The notes under the pieces were generated by a model. That model was given only the letters and a program-made list of their open reading frames with translations. It ran no database searches and was not told where the DNA came from. A stretch of DNA of 17,622 bases, taken from contig CABREZ010000016.1 of the NCBI GenBank assembly GCA_902470035.1, positions 1-17,622 on the forward strand, read 5' to 3'. Both the position numbers and the translations under genes were made by a program. Positions 6,079 to 14,710 of this stretch are shown here, one piece after another; the first letter of the stretch is position 1, and every line of letters begins with the position of its first letter. This stretch comes from an uncultured Streptococcus sp. (GTDB lineage: Bacteria; Bacillota; Bacilli; Lactobacillales; Streptococcaceae).

Positions 6079-9000
6079 CTATTTAAAAATAGAGGTTTTG
6101 AAACTGTCTGTTTGTTGCAGCAATTTCTTAAAGACTTTTTCTTTCAGTGAAACAGTATGATCAAATTTGACAGAGCCGTTACTTAGGGTAGCTTTATCTT
6201 TATCAACTGCTTCAGCAAAGGCTTGTTTCAAGTCTTCATAGCTATTGTATGTTTTACCATCAATTTCAAAAGATTGTATTCCATTTTTAGCACTTGTCAC
6301 AACTTCTTTGAAGTAAGCTTTCTTCCAATCTTCAAGGGTACTAAATTTACCATCAGAAATCTTGTTAATGATGAAATCATCACCTAGAGTATCTTTACCA
6401 GCTTTTTTAGATTCAGCTTTTAGCATGTTAGAAGCATAGTTTAAGAAGCCTTTTTCGTAGCCATAGTAACCCCAGATTCTGAAGGTATTGTGTTTGAAGG
6501 ACATAGCTCCAGGAGCACCTTCACTTGTATTACCACCATAGATACCAGTCATCATTGGAACAGTCACATAGGCTGATCCAAAGTCAGATGGATTATAAAC
6601 TCCATTTCCTGGACCACGGTTGGTCATGAAGTTATTGGTTACTAGGTCATCAACTGAATGCAAAGGAATATCTTTTTCTTCATCACTTAAAGGTCGAACC
6701 TTGTCGAATTGATTCTTAGTGTTAGCTCCTCGATATTGTTTATCAACCTTCTTGAACCAAGCATTGTTTAAGTCTTGACTGCCTTTGTTGAGGACAGCCT
6801 CTCCTTCTAGGTAATCCAGAAGCATGAGGGTATCATTATAACCCTTCATGTAGCGATCAATCTCCTCGCGTGAAGTCAGATCATTTGGATTAGTGTTATA
6901 CCATTGATTTCCATCGTTTGGACGTTCATAAGCCATGTTGAGACCAAGGGCTTTGTATTCACCATTTGGATTTGATACGGATGGAGTTTGCAACATTCCT
7001 TGAGCAAATGCTTCAAGATCTGTTCCTTCACGGTGTCTTGAGCCACCTAGATATACCATTCGGTCATTTACGTGAGTTGTTTCATGAGTAAAGGCAGATA
7101 CCCCAAAATCACTAATCATGTCCGTCACCATAAAGAAGACAGAATCATCCTTATATGGATTTGCATAAACGCGAGCCACAGCTCCCATACGCCAATCAGT
7201 CGCATGGTAACGGTCTGTAGGTCCATACAATTCACGGATAGGTGCCACATCTTTACCACCATTTGTATGACCATAACGGTCGGTACTGATACCTTTATAG
7301 TTTTGGTTATCAAGTACAGGTGTTGGAACCATGTTATTACTCTTCAAGAGTTGATTACGGACTTTATCTAAAGATAGACGTGACCAGAAATCTAGGTAAT
7401 TCTGTTGTCCTTTCGCAACCTTATCAATTTCAGCTTTGAAGGCATTCCGCTCTGCTTCCGTATTCTTACCATATTTTTCAAATGAACTATAGGCCATGGT
7501 GTTATAGGTTGAAATCAAGAACATATGGGCATCTTTTAAGTTCAAGAGTGGCAAGATCATTTTACCGTGAACATCATTGTTTAAGCCCTCATAGGCTCTA
7601 TGCTTAGCAGATGCGAATGCTGGATTGGTTGTCTCAGGCTCGACAATATAGACATTGTCTTTGGTTGCTTTGATGAACCAATCGTTCAAGTCTGTCTCTT
7701 TTGTGAAGAGTTCCATGTTGTATTGCAAGAAATCATTGAGATTTCCAGAGCGAGTATGCTTAGCAACTACTTCTCGGAAAGCATCATGGGTACGAGTCCC
7801 TTTGATGTAGTCTTCCTTTGAACCAATTTCGATCAAGCGGTCTAAAACATTGACATTCTTCCCATAGAAGTCTGGCTTGAACAACATGAGCTGCTTAAGA
7901 TTGACATCATCAAACTTCACTCCATAATAGCGGTTGAGGTAAGAGAGACCCAAAAGAACAGCGGCCTTGTTGTCATCAACTTTCTTGATAAGAGCACGTT
8001 TGGCAGCCTCATCCGTGTTTAATTGATGGTCTTGGTTTTCAACCAGTTGTTTGACAAAGTGAGTCAGATTGTCCTTGACTTCTTGGAAACTTTCTTCGAG
8101 GTAAAGGTTCTTAATAGCATTGACTTTGTTTGGCCCTGTTCGACCAAGATGTGTGTAGATAGGATCCGATTGTAATTCTACAGGACTTAATTTCCCTACG
8201 ATGGCACCAATGAGATCACTACGGTCTTTGTCCACCATATTCGGCGTGTAGACTACTTCACCGAGCTCCGCTACACTGTACTCTTTCACTTGTTTGACTT
8301 TAGACTCTTTCGGTGAAATGCTGAAGACATCTTTGGTCTTATCTGCGTAGTGTATCAGGATGTGGTCGGCATCAGCTAGTTCAGTGACAAAATCATTGCC
8401 CTTCATAGAGGTCACAGACAAGACTTCCTTGGTCAAGAGAGGACTAGTTGCAGCCAGTTTATTCCCTTGATCGACAATCCACTCTTTATTATAGAAAGGT
8501 TGAAGTTTTGCGATGTTACGGTAAGCTAGCTCACGAGTCGCATCGTAAGCAGTGATTGCCTTGTATTGATCGTCTTTGCTAAGACTGTTATTGAGCTTGT
8601 CTTCAATAGGTTTGCTGCTGGTAAATTTATCAGCAGTGATTCCCATTGCTTCAATTTTCTTCTCGGCTTCTGCCAGCGAGATGCTAGGGATTTTACGGGA
8701 GTTGTTAAAGGTTTTCTTCCCTTCACTCACACCATCAACACTATAATTACGTTTGGTTCTTGAATAGGTGAAGTAGTCGTCAGCATCAATATCTGAGTGA
8801 CCAAATACCATCTCACCTGTTTTGACTTTCATCATAGTGATGTTGTCTTCAATAGTACCCAAGGCCCAGTTGGTACCCAGCAATCCACCAGATTGAACAG
8901 CTTCTTTCAGTTCGATAGAACCTTTAGCAACTGAATTTCTGAGGACCCCTTCTTTACCGACCGTGTAGTTATTAGCACCATTTTGAGATGAATAGACTAG

Positions 9001-11844
9001 ACCTGCAGCTTTTGCTTTATTACCAGTCATTTCAGCATCAACGTAGGCTTTCTCAACAACACCCTTCCAGTTTTCACCAAGAACACCAGCTAAATAGCCT
9101 CCTCTATTGCCGGCAGCGTGAAGTTTACCGATAAAGGCGACATTACTTACTTTTCCACTACCATCAATTTTATTGATAATACCAGCTACATCATTATTAC
9201 CGACAACACTTCCGGTTACTTTGACATTTTCAATAGTTGCATTGTTTTTGATAACACCTGCGATTGGAGCTACTCGATCAACTCCAGGCATATCAATATT
9301 GACATTTTCCAGTAAGAAATCCTTAACAGAACCACCTTCAATGTTTCCAAATAATGGTCTAGTGATATTATGAATAGCAAATTTATTACCATCAGTACTT
9401 CCCAATGAACCTTTAAAGGCATTGGTTACATAAGATTTGCCAGCAGCTGGTACATTATTAGCATTCATATTGCTACCAAGCTTAAAGGTACCAGTAGGAT
9501 TGGCTTGCATAGCTTTTACAAGTTCATTAAAGTCGTAGTAAACATCACCTTCGTGAGCTTTTGGCTTAGGTAAATAGTGTACATACTCTTCAGTGAATCG
9601 ATTCTCTGCAGTACGTTGAATCAAATCTGGTGCCTTAGCAGTTACTTTGTATAGTTTATTTCCATCTACAGTAACTTCTTCAATTTTATCAACAGCTAGT
9701 TTCGTAACCTTATTTTCATGGGTGGTGACCTTTAAGTAGTAAGGCTTCACATCTGATGGTGTCTCCGACAAGAGGCTACGATCAGTCTCAAGGCCTTGGT
9801 CATCCACGCTAATCAGACTGGTTTCCTTGATGTTTTTGACTTCAACTTTTTTAAGGTCAAGTCTTAGCGGTTCTTCCTTAAGAACTTCTTCTTCATCCCC
9901 ATTTCCACGGTCATAGACCATGGTCGTTGCGAGCGTATAATCCTTGTAGTAGTCCAAGTCCGCTAAGGCAGCTGCTAAGTCCGTCTCTGAAAGGGCAAAC
10001 GTTTTAACCACTTGATCACCCTTCTTCAATACAGCCTGGATAGACTTGATGGTCACACCGTCTGGTTTGTCCAAACGATAAGTAGCTTTAGCACTACGCT
10101 TCAATTCTTCCTTCTCGACCTGGGTCAAGGTTAAGGTTGGCTTTTCAAGTTCTTTGGTCCCTTTTTGAATGATCCGATTTTGGGCCTGTTCAACTACTTC
10201 TTCCGAAACCGTTGGAGCATCTGCCGTTTTAACCCCCTTGATGGTCTTGTAAACCTTGGTGATTTTCTTCTTCCCATTTTTACCAGCTTGAGAAACCCTT
10301 TCGCTTCCTTTTAGCAGGGTGCCATCTTGTTCGGTTACCGTCTTAAATGGAATATCCTCAAACGAAACATCCTCTGTTTGGCCTTCAATCGCCTTACTTC
10401 CACGACTAATTTTTTCTGTCACAGGAGCTTTTACCGTTTCAGTTGTCGTACTGAGGGGCTCTCCAATCTTCTCGCCATTGACTGTTTTATAAACACGACG
10501 AATTTCCTGGCTACCAGCCTCGCCTTTCTGAAGAAGGCTTTCTTCATCTGTGTAACGATTGGCATCCGTTACATACTCTGTTTCATATGGAAGGATTACC
10601 GTTTCTGTCTCCGTCACTGTCCCTTCGGTCGCTTGGTAAACTGGGTTCTCCGGTTGAATTGGGGCTTCGCCGACATGGCCTTCTTCTTGCGTTCCCTTGG
10701 CTTCCACAACACCGGTATAGGCTGGATTCTCTGGTTGAACGGGAGCTTCGCCGACATGGCCCTCTTCCTGAGTTCCCTTAGCTTCAACGACACCTGTATA
10801 GGATGGAGTCTCCGGTTGAACAGGCGCTTCTCCTACATGACCTTCTTCTTGCGTTCCCTTAGCTGTGACTACTGGGGCAGGTTGTGGACTTGGTTGAACA
10901 TCCTCCTTGGTCCCGACAGCAAGAATTTGTGAAACTGGTTCTTTAGTAAGCTTGCTTTCAACTACTTTGCGAACTTCCTGACCATTTACCGTACTTACTT
11001 CTGTTAAAACAGTCTGTTCACCATTTTGTCCAGCTCTTAAAACTGCTGTTTGACCTTTTGCTAAAGTAGGATCTGCTTGTTCTACCGTTTCAAACGGAAT
11101 AATTTCTGTTGAAACTTCAACGTTTGGCTTGTCCACTATAGGGAATGCAGGACCCTCTTCAGGTGTTACCTGAGATAGAGTCTTTCCTTCTGTTGCAGGT
11201 TGGGATACTGGCTTTTCCTCCACTCTTACATGAGGTTCTTGGCCCGTAGCTCTTGGATCAACTGGACAACGCAGGTAGCCAACATAGTCATAGCCTTCAA
11301 TCGGAATGACACCATTGGCTAGTTCTTTACTGCTTGCAATTGAAAGAGTTTGATTGTAGCTTGCTAATTCAATATTTTGCAAGGCTGCGGCATCAATAGA
11401 TAAGAGCAGACTTTGCCCCATGGAACCAATTAATAGGAGTCCCATTACTTTTTTTCGGTGTTTTTTGGACAGCAAAAGAACTGCTAAAGAGGCAGTCGCT
11501 AAACTAAGGCCAGCAACCGCCAATTCGGTCGTCCCTGTTTGAGGTAATAGCCCTTGACTGGGTGTTTTTTTCTTATACACCAGATAAAAGGTATCTTCAT
11601 TTTGATATTCTTCAGGAATTGCACGAATCACCTGAGCTTGTTCCTCAGGAGTCAACTCATTTTCCGTGACATACCCCAAATGAACTGTCGCTTCTGCCGT
11701 GAATTGATCAGCTTGTACAGAAGGTGCTCCTACTACACTCCCTGCAAAAATAAGGGCTCCAATAGCAACCGGACCTACTCCGACGGATAATTTCCGAATC
11801 GAATACTTGGTAATCTTTTCAAAAGCTTGTCTTCTTTGTTTCAT
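6079..11844 (-). CDS. Surface zinc metalloprotease, M26 (IgA1 protease/Zmp) family
   Basis: Large secreted, wall-attached zinc protease; relatives cut human IgA1 or other host glycoproteins, but the substrate of this one cannot be read from sequence. From the ATG at 11844 (about 1921 residues): YSIRK signal peptide (motif at 14-18, likely cleavage after SVQA near 45); LPQTG at 100-104 followed by a hydrophobic segment, KKHRKK and a second hydrophobic segment (about 134-151), the N-terminal anchor layout typical of this family; three 27-residue repeats (325-405); three G5-like domains (about 246-313, 412-485, 491-565); a Gly/Val-rich beta-helix-like region (about 840-1010); and the catalytic site HETTH at 1587-1591 with Glu1611 as third zinc ligand inside EGTDLEAFAQG. 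The frame is open to an ATG at 11880, but only the 11844 start has a ribosome binding site (AGGAAA). ZmpB-like by overall look; paralogue assignment is uncertain. Confidence 0.92.
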   Translation of the reverse strand: MKQRRQAFEKITKYSIRKLSVGVGPVAIGALIFAGSVVGAPSVQADQFTAEATVHLGYVTENELTPEEQAQVIRAIPEEYQNEDTFYLVYKKKTPSQGLLPQTGTTELAVAGLSLATASLAVLLLSKKHRKKVMGLLLIGSMGQSLLLSIDAAALQNIELASYNQTLSIASSKELANGVIPIEGYDYVGYLRCPVDPRATGQEPHVRVEEKPVSQPATEGKTLSQVTPEEGPAFPIVDKPNVEVSTEIIPFETVEQADPTLAKGQTAVLRAGQNGEQTVLTEVSTVNGQEVRKVVESKLTKEPVSQILAVGTKEDVQPSPQPAPVVTAKGTQEEGHVGEAPVQPETPSYTGVVEAKGTQEEGHVGEAPVQPENPAYTGVVEAKGTQEEGHVGEAPIQPENPVYQATEGTVTETETVILPYETEYVTDANRYTDEESLLQKGEAGSQEIRRVYKTVNGEKIGEPLSTTTETVKAPVTEKISRGSKAIEGQTEDVSFEDIPFKTVTEQDGTLLKGSERVSQAGKNGKKKITKVYKTIKGVKTADAPTVSEEVVEQAQNRIIQKGTKELEKPTLTLTQVEKEELKRSAKATYRLDKPDGVTIKSIQAVLKKGDQVVKTFALSETDLAAALADLDYYKDYTLATTMVYDRGNGDEEEVLKEEPLRLDLKKVEVKNIKETSLISVDDQGLETDRSLLSETPSDVKPYYLKVTTHENKVTKLAVDKIEEVTVDGNKLYKVTAKAPDLIQRTAENRFTEEYVHYLPKPKAHEGDVYYDFNELVKAMQANPTGTFKLGSNMNANNVPAAGKSYVTNAFKGSLGSTDGNKFAIHNITRPLFGNIEGGSVKDFLLENVNIDMPGVDRVAPIAGVIKNNATIENVKVTGSVVGNNDVAGIINKIDGSGKVSNVAFIGKLHAAGNRGGYLAGVLGENWKGVVEKAYVDAEMTGNKAKAAGLVYSSQNGANNYTVGKEGVLRNSVAKGSIELKEAVQSGGLLGTNWALGTIEDNITMMKVKTGEMVFGHSDIDADDYFTYSRTKRNYSVDGVSEGKKTFNNSRKIPSISLAEAEKKIEAMGITADKFTSSKPIEDKLNNSLSKDDQYKAITAYDATRELAYRNIAKLQPFYNKEWIVDQGNKLAATSPLLTKEVLSVTSMKGNDFVTELADADHILIHYADKTKDVFSISPKESKVKQVKEYSVAELGEVVYTPNMVDKDRSDLIGAIVGKLSPVELQSDPIYTHLGRTGPNKVNAIKNLYLEESFQEVKDNLTHFVKQLVENQDHQLNTDEAAKRALIKKVDDNKAAVLLGLSYLNRYYGVKFDDVNLKQLMLFKPDFYGKNVNVLDRLIEIGSKEDYIKGTRTHDAFREVVAKHTRSGNLNDFLQYNMELFTKETDLNDWFIKATKDNVYIVEPETTNPAFASAKHRAYEGLNNDVHGKMILPLLNLKDAHMFLISTYNTMAYSSFEKYGKNTEAERNAFKAEIDKVAKGQQNYLDFWSRLSLDKVRNQLLKSNNMVPTPVLDNQNYKGISTDRYGHTNGGKDVAPIRELYGPTDRYHATDWRMGAVARVYANPYKDDSVFFMVTDMISDFGVSAFTHETTHVNDRMVYLGGSRHREGTDLEAFAQGMLQTPSVSNPNGEYKALGLNMAYERPNDGNQWYNTNPNDLTSREEIDRYMKGYNDTLMLLDYLEGEAVLNKGSQDLNNAWFKKVDKQYRGANTKNQFDKVRPLSDEEKDIPLHSVDDLVTNNFMTNRGPGNGVYNPSDFGSAYVTVPMMTGIYGGNTSEGAPGAMSFKHNTFRIWGYYGYEKGFLNYASNMLKAESKKAGKDTLGDDFIINKISDGKFSTLEDWKKAYFKEVVTSAKNGIQSFEIDGKTYNSYEDLKQAFAEAVDKDKATLSNGSVKFDHTVSLKEKVFKKLLQQTDSFKTSIFK
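10630..10872 (-). repeat. Three tandem 81-bp (27-residue) repeats in the metalloprotease
   Basis: Three consecutive units share the core AKGTQEEGHVGEAP(V/I)QPE followed by (T/N)P-x-Y and, in the first two, TGVVE. The units lie between the first and second G5-like domains and are Pro/Glu/Gly-rich, so they probably form an extended, flexible spacer. Units 1 and 2 are identical in protein across 18 core residues but differ at nine synonymous codon positions. Confidence 0.9.
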
Positions 11845-11881
11845 CCTATAATTTCCTACATAGTAATATTTGTAAATCATA

Positions 11882-11919
11882 GGAAGTCACATTTATGTTT
11901 GGAGAGGAATGACACTTCC
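11882..11919 (-). other. Leader hairpin of the metalloprotease mRNA
   Basis: On the minus strand GGAAGT (11919-11914) can pair with ACTTCC (11887-11882), with two further pairs after a 2x2 internal mismatch, enclosing a loop of about 18 nt. It would lie in the untranslated leader, between the candidate promoter and the ATG at 11844. No known riboswitch or T-box pattern is recognised. Confidence 0.3.
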
Positions 11920-11954
11920 CCTAAAACGCTTCCCGTGATTTTTTACCTTTATCT

Positions 11955-11983
11955 ATCTTATCTTTTTTCGCATCTTTTAGCAA
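11955..11983 (-). promoter_or_regulatory. Candidate promoter of the metalloprotease gene
   Basis: The minus strand reads TTGCTA (11983-11978), a 17-nt spacer, then TAAGAT (11960-11955); each box matches the sigma-70 consensus at 4 of 6 positions. Transcription would start near 11948, leaving a leader of about 104 nt. The gene needs its own promoter because the glg transcript should end at the palindrome upstream. The match is modest. Confidence 0.4.
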
Positions 11984-12055
11984 CTCATCTTACTCAGATT
12001 TCTTCCCTTTTTGCTTCCTATATGCAAGTAGCTCCTCTTCCTTTCTTAGCAACAA

Positions 12056-12135
12056 AAAAACTCCTAAAATGTACCGGCCCCAAGAGTCAGATTTTTCTGT
12101 CTAACTTTTGGGGTCAGTTCAAAATAGGCGTTTTT
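12056..12135. terminator. Large palindromic terminator after glgA with IS3-like core
   Basis: An 80-bp imperfect palindrome centred at 12095.5 starts 11 nt after the glgA stop. Outer arms AAAAACTCCTA (12056-12066) and TAGGCGTTTTT (12125-12135) match with one mismatch. Inner 22-nt arms (12070-12091 and 12100-12121) match at 17 positions and begin TG and end CA; the arm TGAACTGACCCCAAAAGTTA resembles the ends of streptococcal IS3-family elements as I remember them. On the glg strand the structure ends AGGAGTTTTTTT, so it should terminate glg transcription; the plus strand also ends in TTTTT, so it may work both ways. Confidence 0.75.
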
Positions 12136-12146
12136 AGAGATTTATC

Positions 12147-13574
12147 TTACAAAGACTGATAGAGATCCGCATAGTGTTGACTAGCCGTATCCCAAGAGAA
12201 ATCACGACTCATGGCTTCTCTTTGGAGACCGTACCAAGCATCCTTATCATGAGTATAAACTGTCAAAGCTTGGTCGACAGCCCAATTCAACCAATAACCA
12301 GATAGGTTGTTAAAGCTAAAGCCAGTACCACTGCCATCAAGCACATTATAGGCTTGTACTGTATCTCGCAGTCCCCCTACCTCGTGAACCAATGGTAGCG
12401 TACCATAACGCATAGCCATCATTTGAGATAGTCCACATGGTTCAAAACGACTTGGCATCAAGAAAACATCTGAAGCAGCATAGATTTCTTGCGCCAACTG
12501 GACATCAAACATAATATTGGCAGAGAGTTTATCTGGATAAGCTTGAGCAAACCAAGAAAAGGCATGTTCAAAACCAGGATCTCCCGTTCCCAAAAGAACG
12601 ATTTGGATATCCTTTTGTAAGAGGTTATGTAATTCTTCAACCACCACATCAAAGCCTTTTTGTCGGGTCAAACGAGAAACGATTCCAAACAAGGGAACAT
12701 CATCACGAACCGGAAGTCCGACACGTTCCTGAAGAGCTCGCTTACTTGCTGCTTTTCCTGATAAATCATCTTTATTGAAATGATAGGTCAAGAGCGGGTC
12801 TGTTTCAGGATTGTAGAGGTCTGTATCGATTCCATTCACAATCCCCGTTAATTTACCAGATTCCATGCGTAAGATTTGATCGAGGCCACAACCATATTCA
12901 GCTGTTCTGATTTCATAACTATAACTTGGTGAAACCGTCGTCACACGATCAGCATAGAGGATCCCAGCCTTCATCCAGTTTAAGCAATCTTTCCACCGAA
13001 GAGTGCCATCCTCATAACGCTCAAATCCAACTCCAAACAAATCCCATAACATCCCCGGGTCAAACTGACCTTGGAACTCTAGGTTATGGATGGTCAAGAC
13101 AGACTTAATACCATTGTAAGCTTGAATCCAACGGTATTTTTCCTTAAGAAGGAAAGGAATCATGGCTGTATGGTAGTCATGAGCGTGGACGATATCTGGA
13201 ATGAAATCTACACGTTCCATCATCTCAAGCGCAGCCAATTGGAAGAAGGCAAAACGCTCCCCATCATCAAAATCTCCATAGACGTGTCCTCTAAAGAAGT
13301 ACTTTTGATTATCAATGAAGTAGAAGGTAACACCATCTCTAAAAATACGTTTTACCCCAACATACTCACTTCTCCAACCTACCTTTGTAGTAAAGTGTAG
13401 CACATCTTCAATCTGATCGCCAAATTTTGCCTCCACCATATCGTAATAAGGAAGGACGACACGGACATCATGTCCCTTTTTAGCCAAGGATTTAGGAAGT
13501 GCTCCAATCACATCTCCCAAGCCCCCTGTTTTTGAAAAGGGAGCTCCTTCAGCGGCAACAAACAATAATTTCAT
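12147..13574 (-). CDS. glgA: Glycogen synthase (ADP-glucose, GT5)
   Basis: Transfers glucose from ADP-glucose to the growing alpha-1,4-glucan chain of glycogen in the cytoplasm. The 475-residue product has the GT5 layout: the N-terminal KTGGLGDV motif at residues 15-22 (Lys15 contacts ADP-glucose), a second Rossmann domain with SRLTRQKG at 300-307, and the catalytic C-terminal motif MPSRFEPCGLSQMMAMRYGT at 373-392 (Glu378 of the E-x7-E pair). Length is normal for the bacterial family. The ATG shares a base with the glgD stop (TAATG at 13572-13576), with GAGG inside glgD as ribosome binding site. It is the last gene of the glg operon; no glycogen phosphorylase gene follows in this window. Confidence 0.97.
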   Translation of the reverse strand: MKLLFVAAEGAPFSKTGGLGDVIGALPKSLAKKGHDVRVVLPYYDMVEAKFGDQIEDVLHFTTKVGWRSEYVGVKRIFRDGVTFYFIDNQKYFFRGHVYGDFDDGERFAFFQLAALEMMERVDFIPDIVHAHDYHTAMIPFLLKEKYRWIQAYNGIKSVLTIHNLEFQGQFDPGMLWDLFGVGFERYEDGTLRWKDCLNWMKAGILYADRVTTVSPSYSYEIRTAEYGCGLDQILRMESGKLTGIVNGIDTDLYNPETDPLLTYHFNKDDLSGKAASKRALQERVGLPVRDDVPLFGIVSRLTRQKGFDVVVEELHNLLQKDIQIVLLGTGDPGFEHAFSWFAQAYPDKLSANIMFDVQLAQEIYAASDVFLMPSRFEPCGLSQMMAMRYGTLPLVHEVGGLRDTVQAYNVLDGSGTGFSFNNLSGYWLNWAVDQALTVYTHDKDAWYGLQREAMSRDFSWDTASQHYADLYQSL

Positions 13575-14710
13575 TATCCAATATCCTCTGTAATCACAGC
13601 ACCTTTTTTAATCACAAGAGGTGCTTCCTTAGTTCCACGAATGGTAACGCCAGTTTCAACTACGACGCCCTTGTCAAGAATCGCATGCTCTACGACTGCT
13701 CCCTCATGGACAACAACACCTGGGAACAAGAGACTGCTACGAATTTCTGCCCCCTTGTGAAGATGAACACGACGAGAAATGACAGAATCATGTACCAAAG
13801 CTTCGACAATGCTTCCTGAGGCAAATTGCGAATTCTTAATTTGCGAACCAGGAGCATAGTAAGTTGGCTCTTCATTTTTTACCTTGGTATAAACTTTTTG
13901 ATTTGGTGAGAAGAGAGACATGAATTTGTTGGTTTCCAACATGTCAAGATTAGCGCGGTAGTAAGATTCAACAGAGTGAATATTGGCAATATAGCCAGTG
14001 TATTCGAATGCGAAGGCACCGTGTTCTACTGCTAAATCACGAAGGATATAACGCAATTTTTCTGGATGTTCTTTATGGATTTCTGCTTCTAATTTTTCAA
14101 TCAACCATGGTGTATCAACGATAAAGATATCCGTTGACATATTATAGAGAGCATCTGGATCAGTTCCATCAAACAACTTTTGTCCACGTACATGATCTGT
14201 CTCATCGATTTCTAAAACCGCATTTACTTCAGAGATGTCACGATGATGCATCTTTTTGTACACCACTGTGATTGGTCTGTCAACGGTATTGTGCAAGTGG
14301 AAGACTTGGTTCAAATCAATGTTTACTAAGATATCACAGTTAAGAGCGACTGTCTGGTTCGAACCAGAGCGTTTCAAATAGGTCAATAGTTGCTCATAAT
14401 ATTCCTTGCCAACGTTTGAACTTTCTACTGGAGTGTTGTAGATACCGAGATAGTAGTGACTCAAAAGAGTTGACAAGCCCCACTCACGACCAGAGCGGAT
14501 ATGGTCAAAGACAGAACTGATATTTTCTTGCTGGAAGATACCAAATACACTACGGATTCCTGCATTAGCGAGGCTAGAAAGCGGGAAGTCGATCAAGCGA
14601 TATTTCCCATCAAATGGCAGACTGGCAACAGGACGATGATCTGTCAATGACGACATATCATGGAAGCCTACTGTGTTTCCTAAAATAGCTGAATACTTAT
14701 CAATCTTCAT
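13574..14710 (-). CDS. glgD: GlgD, non-catalytic partner of ADP-glucose pyrophosphorylase
   Basis: Homologue of GlgC that in Firmicutes combines with GlgC and raises its activity while being itself poorly active or inactive (known for the family). The 378-residue protein keeps the fold: an N-terminal nucleotidyltransferase region with DFPLSSLANAGIRSVF, and a C-terminal left-handed beta-helix of hexapeptide repeats (about 305-370). The catalytic loop is gone: where GlgC has AGGQGTRL, GlgD has LGNTVGFHD, and GlgC's SGDHIYKMD is NCDILVNID. This degeneration separates it from GlgC. It overlaps the glgC end by 11 nt (ATGAAGATTGA) and meets glgA in TAATG, so the three are probably co-translated. 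Confidence 0.96.
   Translation of the reverse strand: MKIDKYSAILGNTVGFHDMSSLTDHRPVASLPFDGKYRLIDFPLSSLANAGIRSVFGIFQQENISSVFDHIRSGREWGLSTLLSHYYLGIYNTPVESSNVGKEYYEQLLTYLKRSGSNQTVALNCDILVNIDLNQVFHLHNTVDRPITVVYKKMHHRDISEVNAVLEIDETDHVRGQKLFDGTDPDALYNMSTDIFIVDTPWLIEKLEAEIHKEHPEKLRYILRDLAVEHGAFAFEYTGYIANIHSVESYYRANLDMLETNKFMSLFSPNQKVYTKVKNEEPTYYAPGSQIKNSQFASGSIVEALVHDSVISRRVHLHKGAEIRSSLLFPGVVVHEGAVVEHAILDKGVVVETGVTIRGTKEAPLVIKKGAVITEDIG

Noticed and set aside
10630..10872. Direct repeats as a CRISPR array
   Set aside because: The three 81-bp units are contiguous, in frame and code for conserved peptide; there are no unique spacers.
10327..10932. 201-codon plus-strand open frame
   Set aside because: It is antisense to the repeat/G5 part of the metalloprotease; the repetitive, Cys/Phe/Leu/Arg-rich translation mirrors the repeats, and there is no convincing ribosome binding site or family resemblance.
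11878..11880. First ATG of the protease frame as translation start
   Set aside because: No Shine-Dalgarno precedes it, and the 12 extra residues (IYKYYYVGNYR) are unlike a YSIRK signal peptide start; the ATG at 11842-11844 has AGGAAA upstream and begins MKQRRQ.
12056..12135. Complete insertion sequence
   Set aside because: There is no transposase frame between the two IS-like arms; only the paired ends remain, around an 8-nt loop.
11827..12159. 110-codon plus-strand open frame over the glgA-protease gap
   Set aside because: It crosses the palindromic terminator and overlaps the starts and ends of genes on the other strand; composition is not protein-like.
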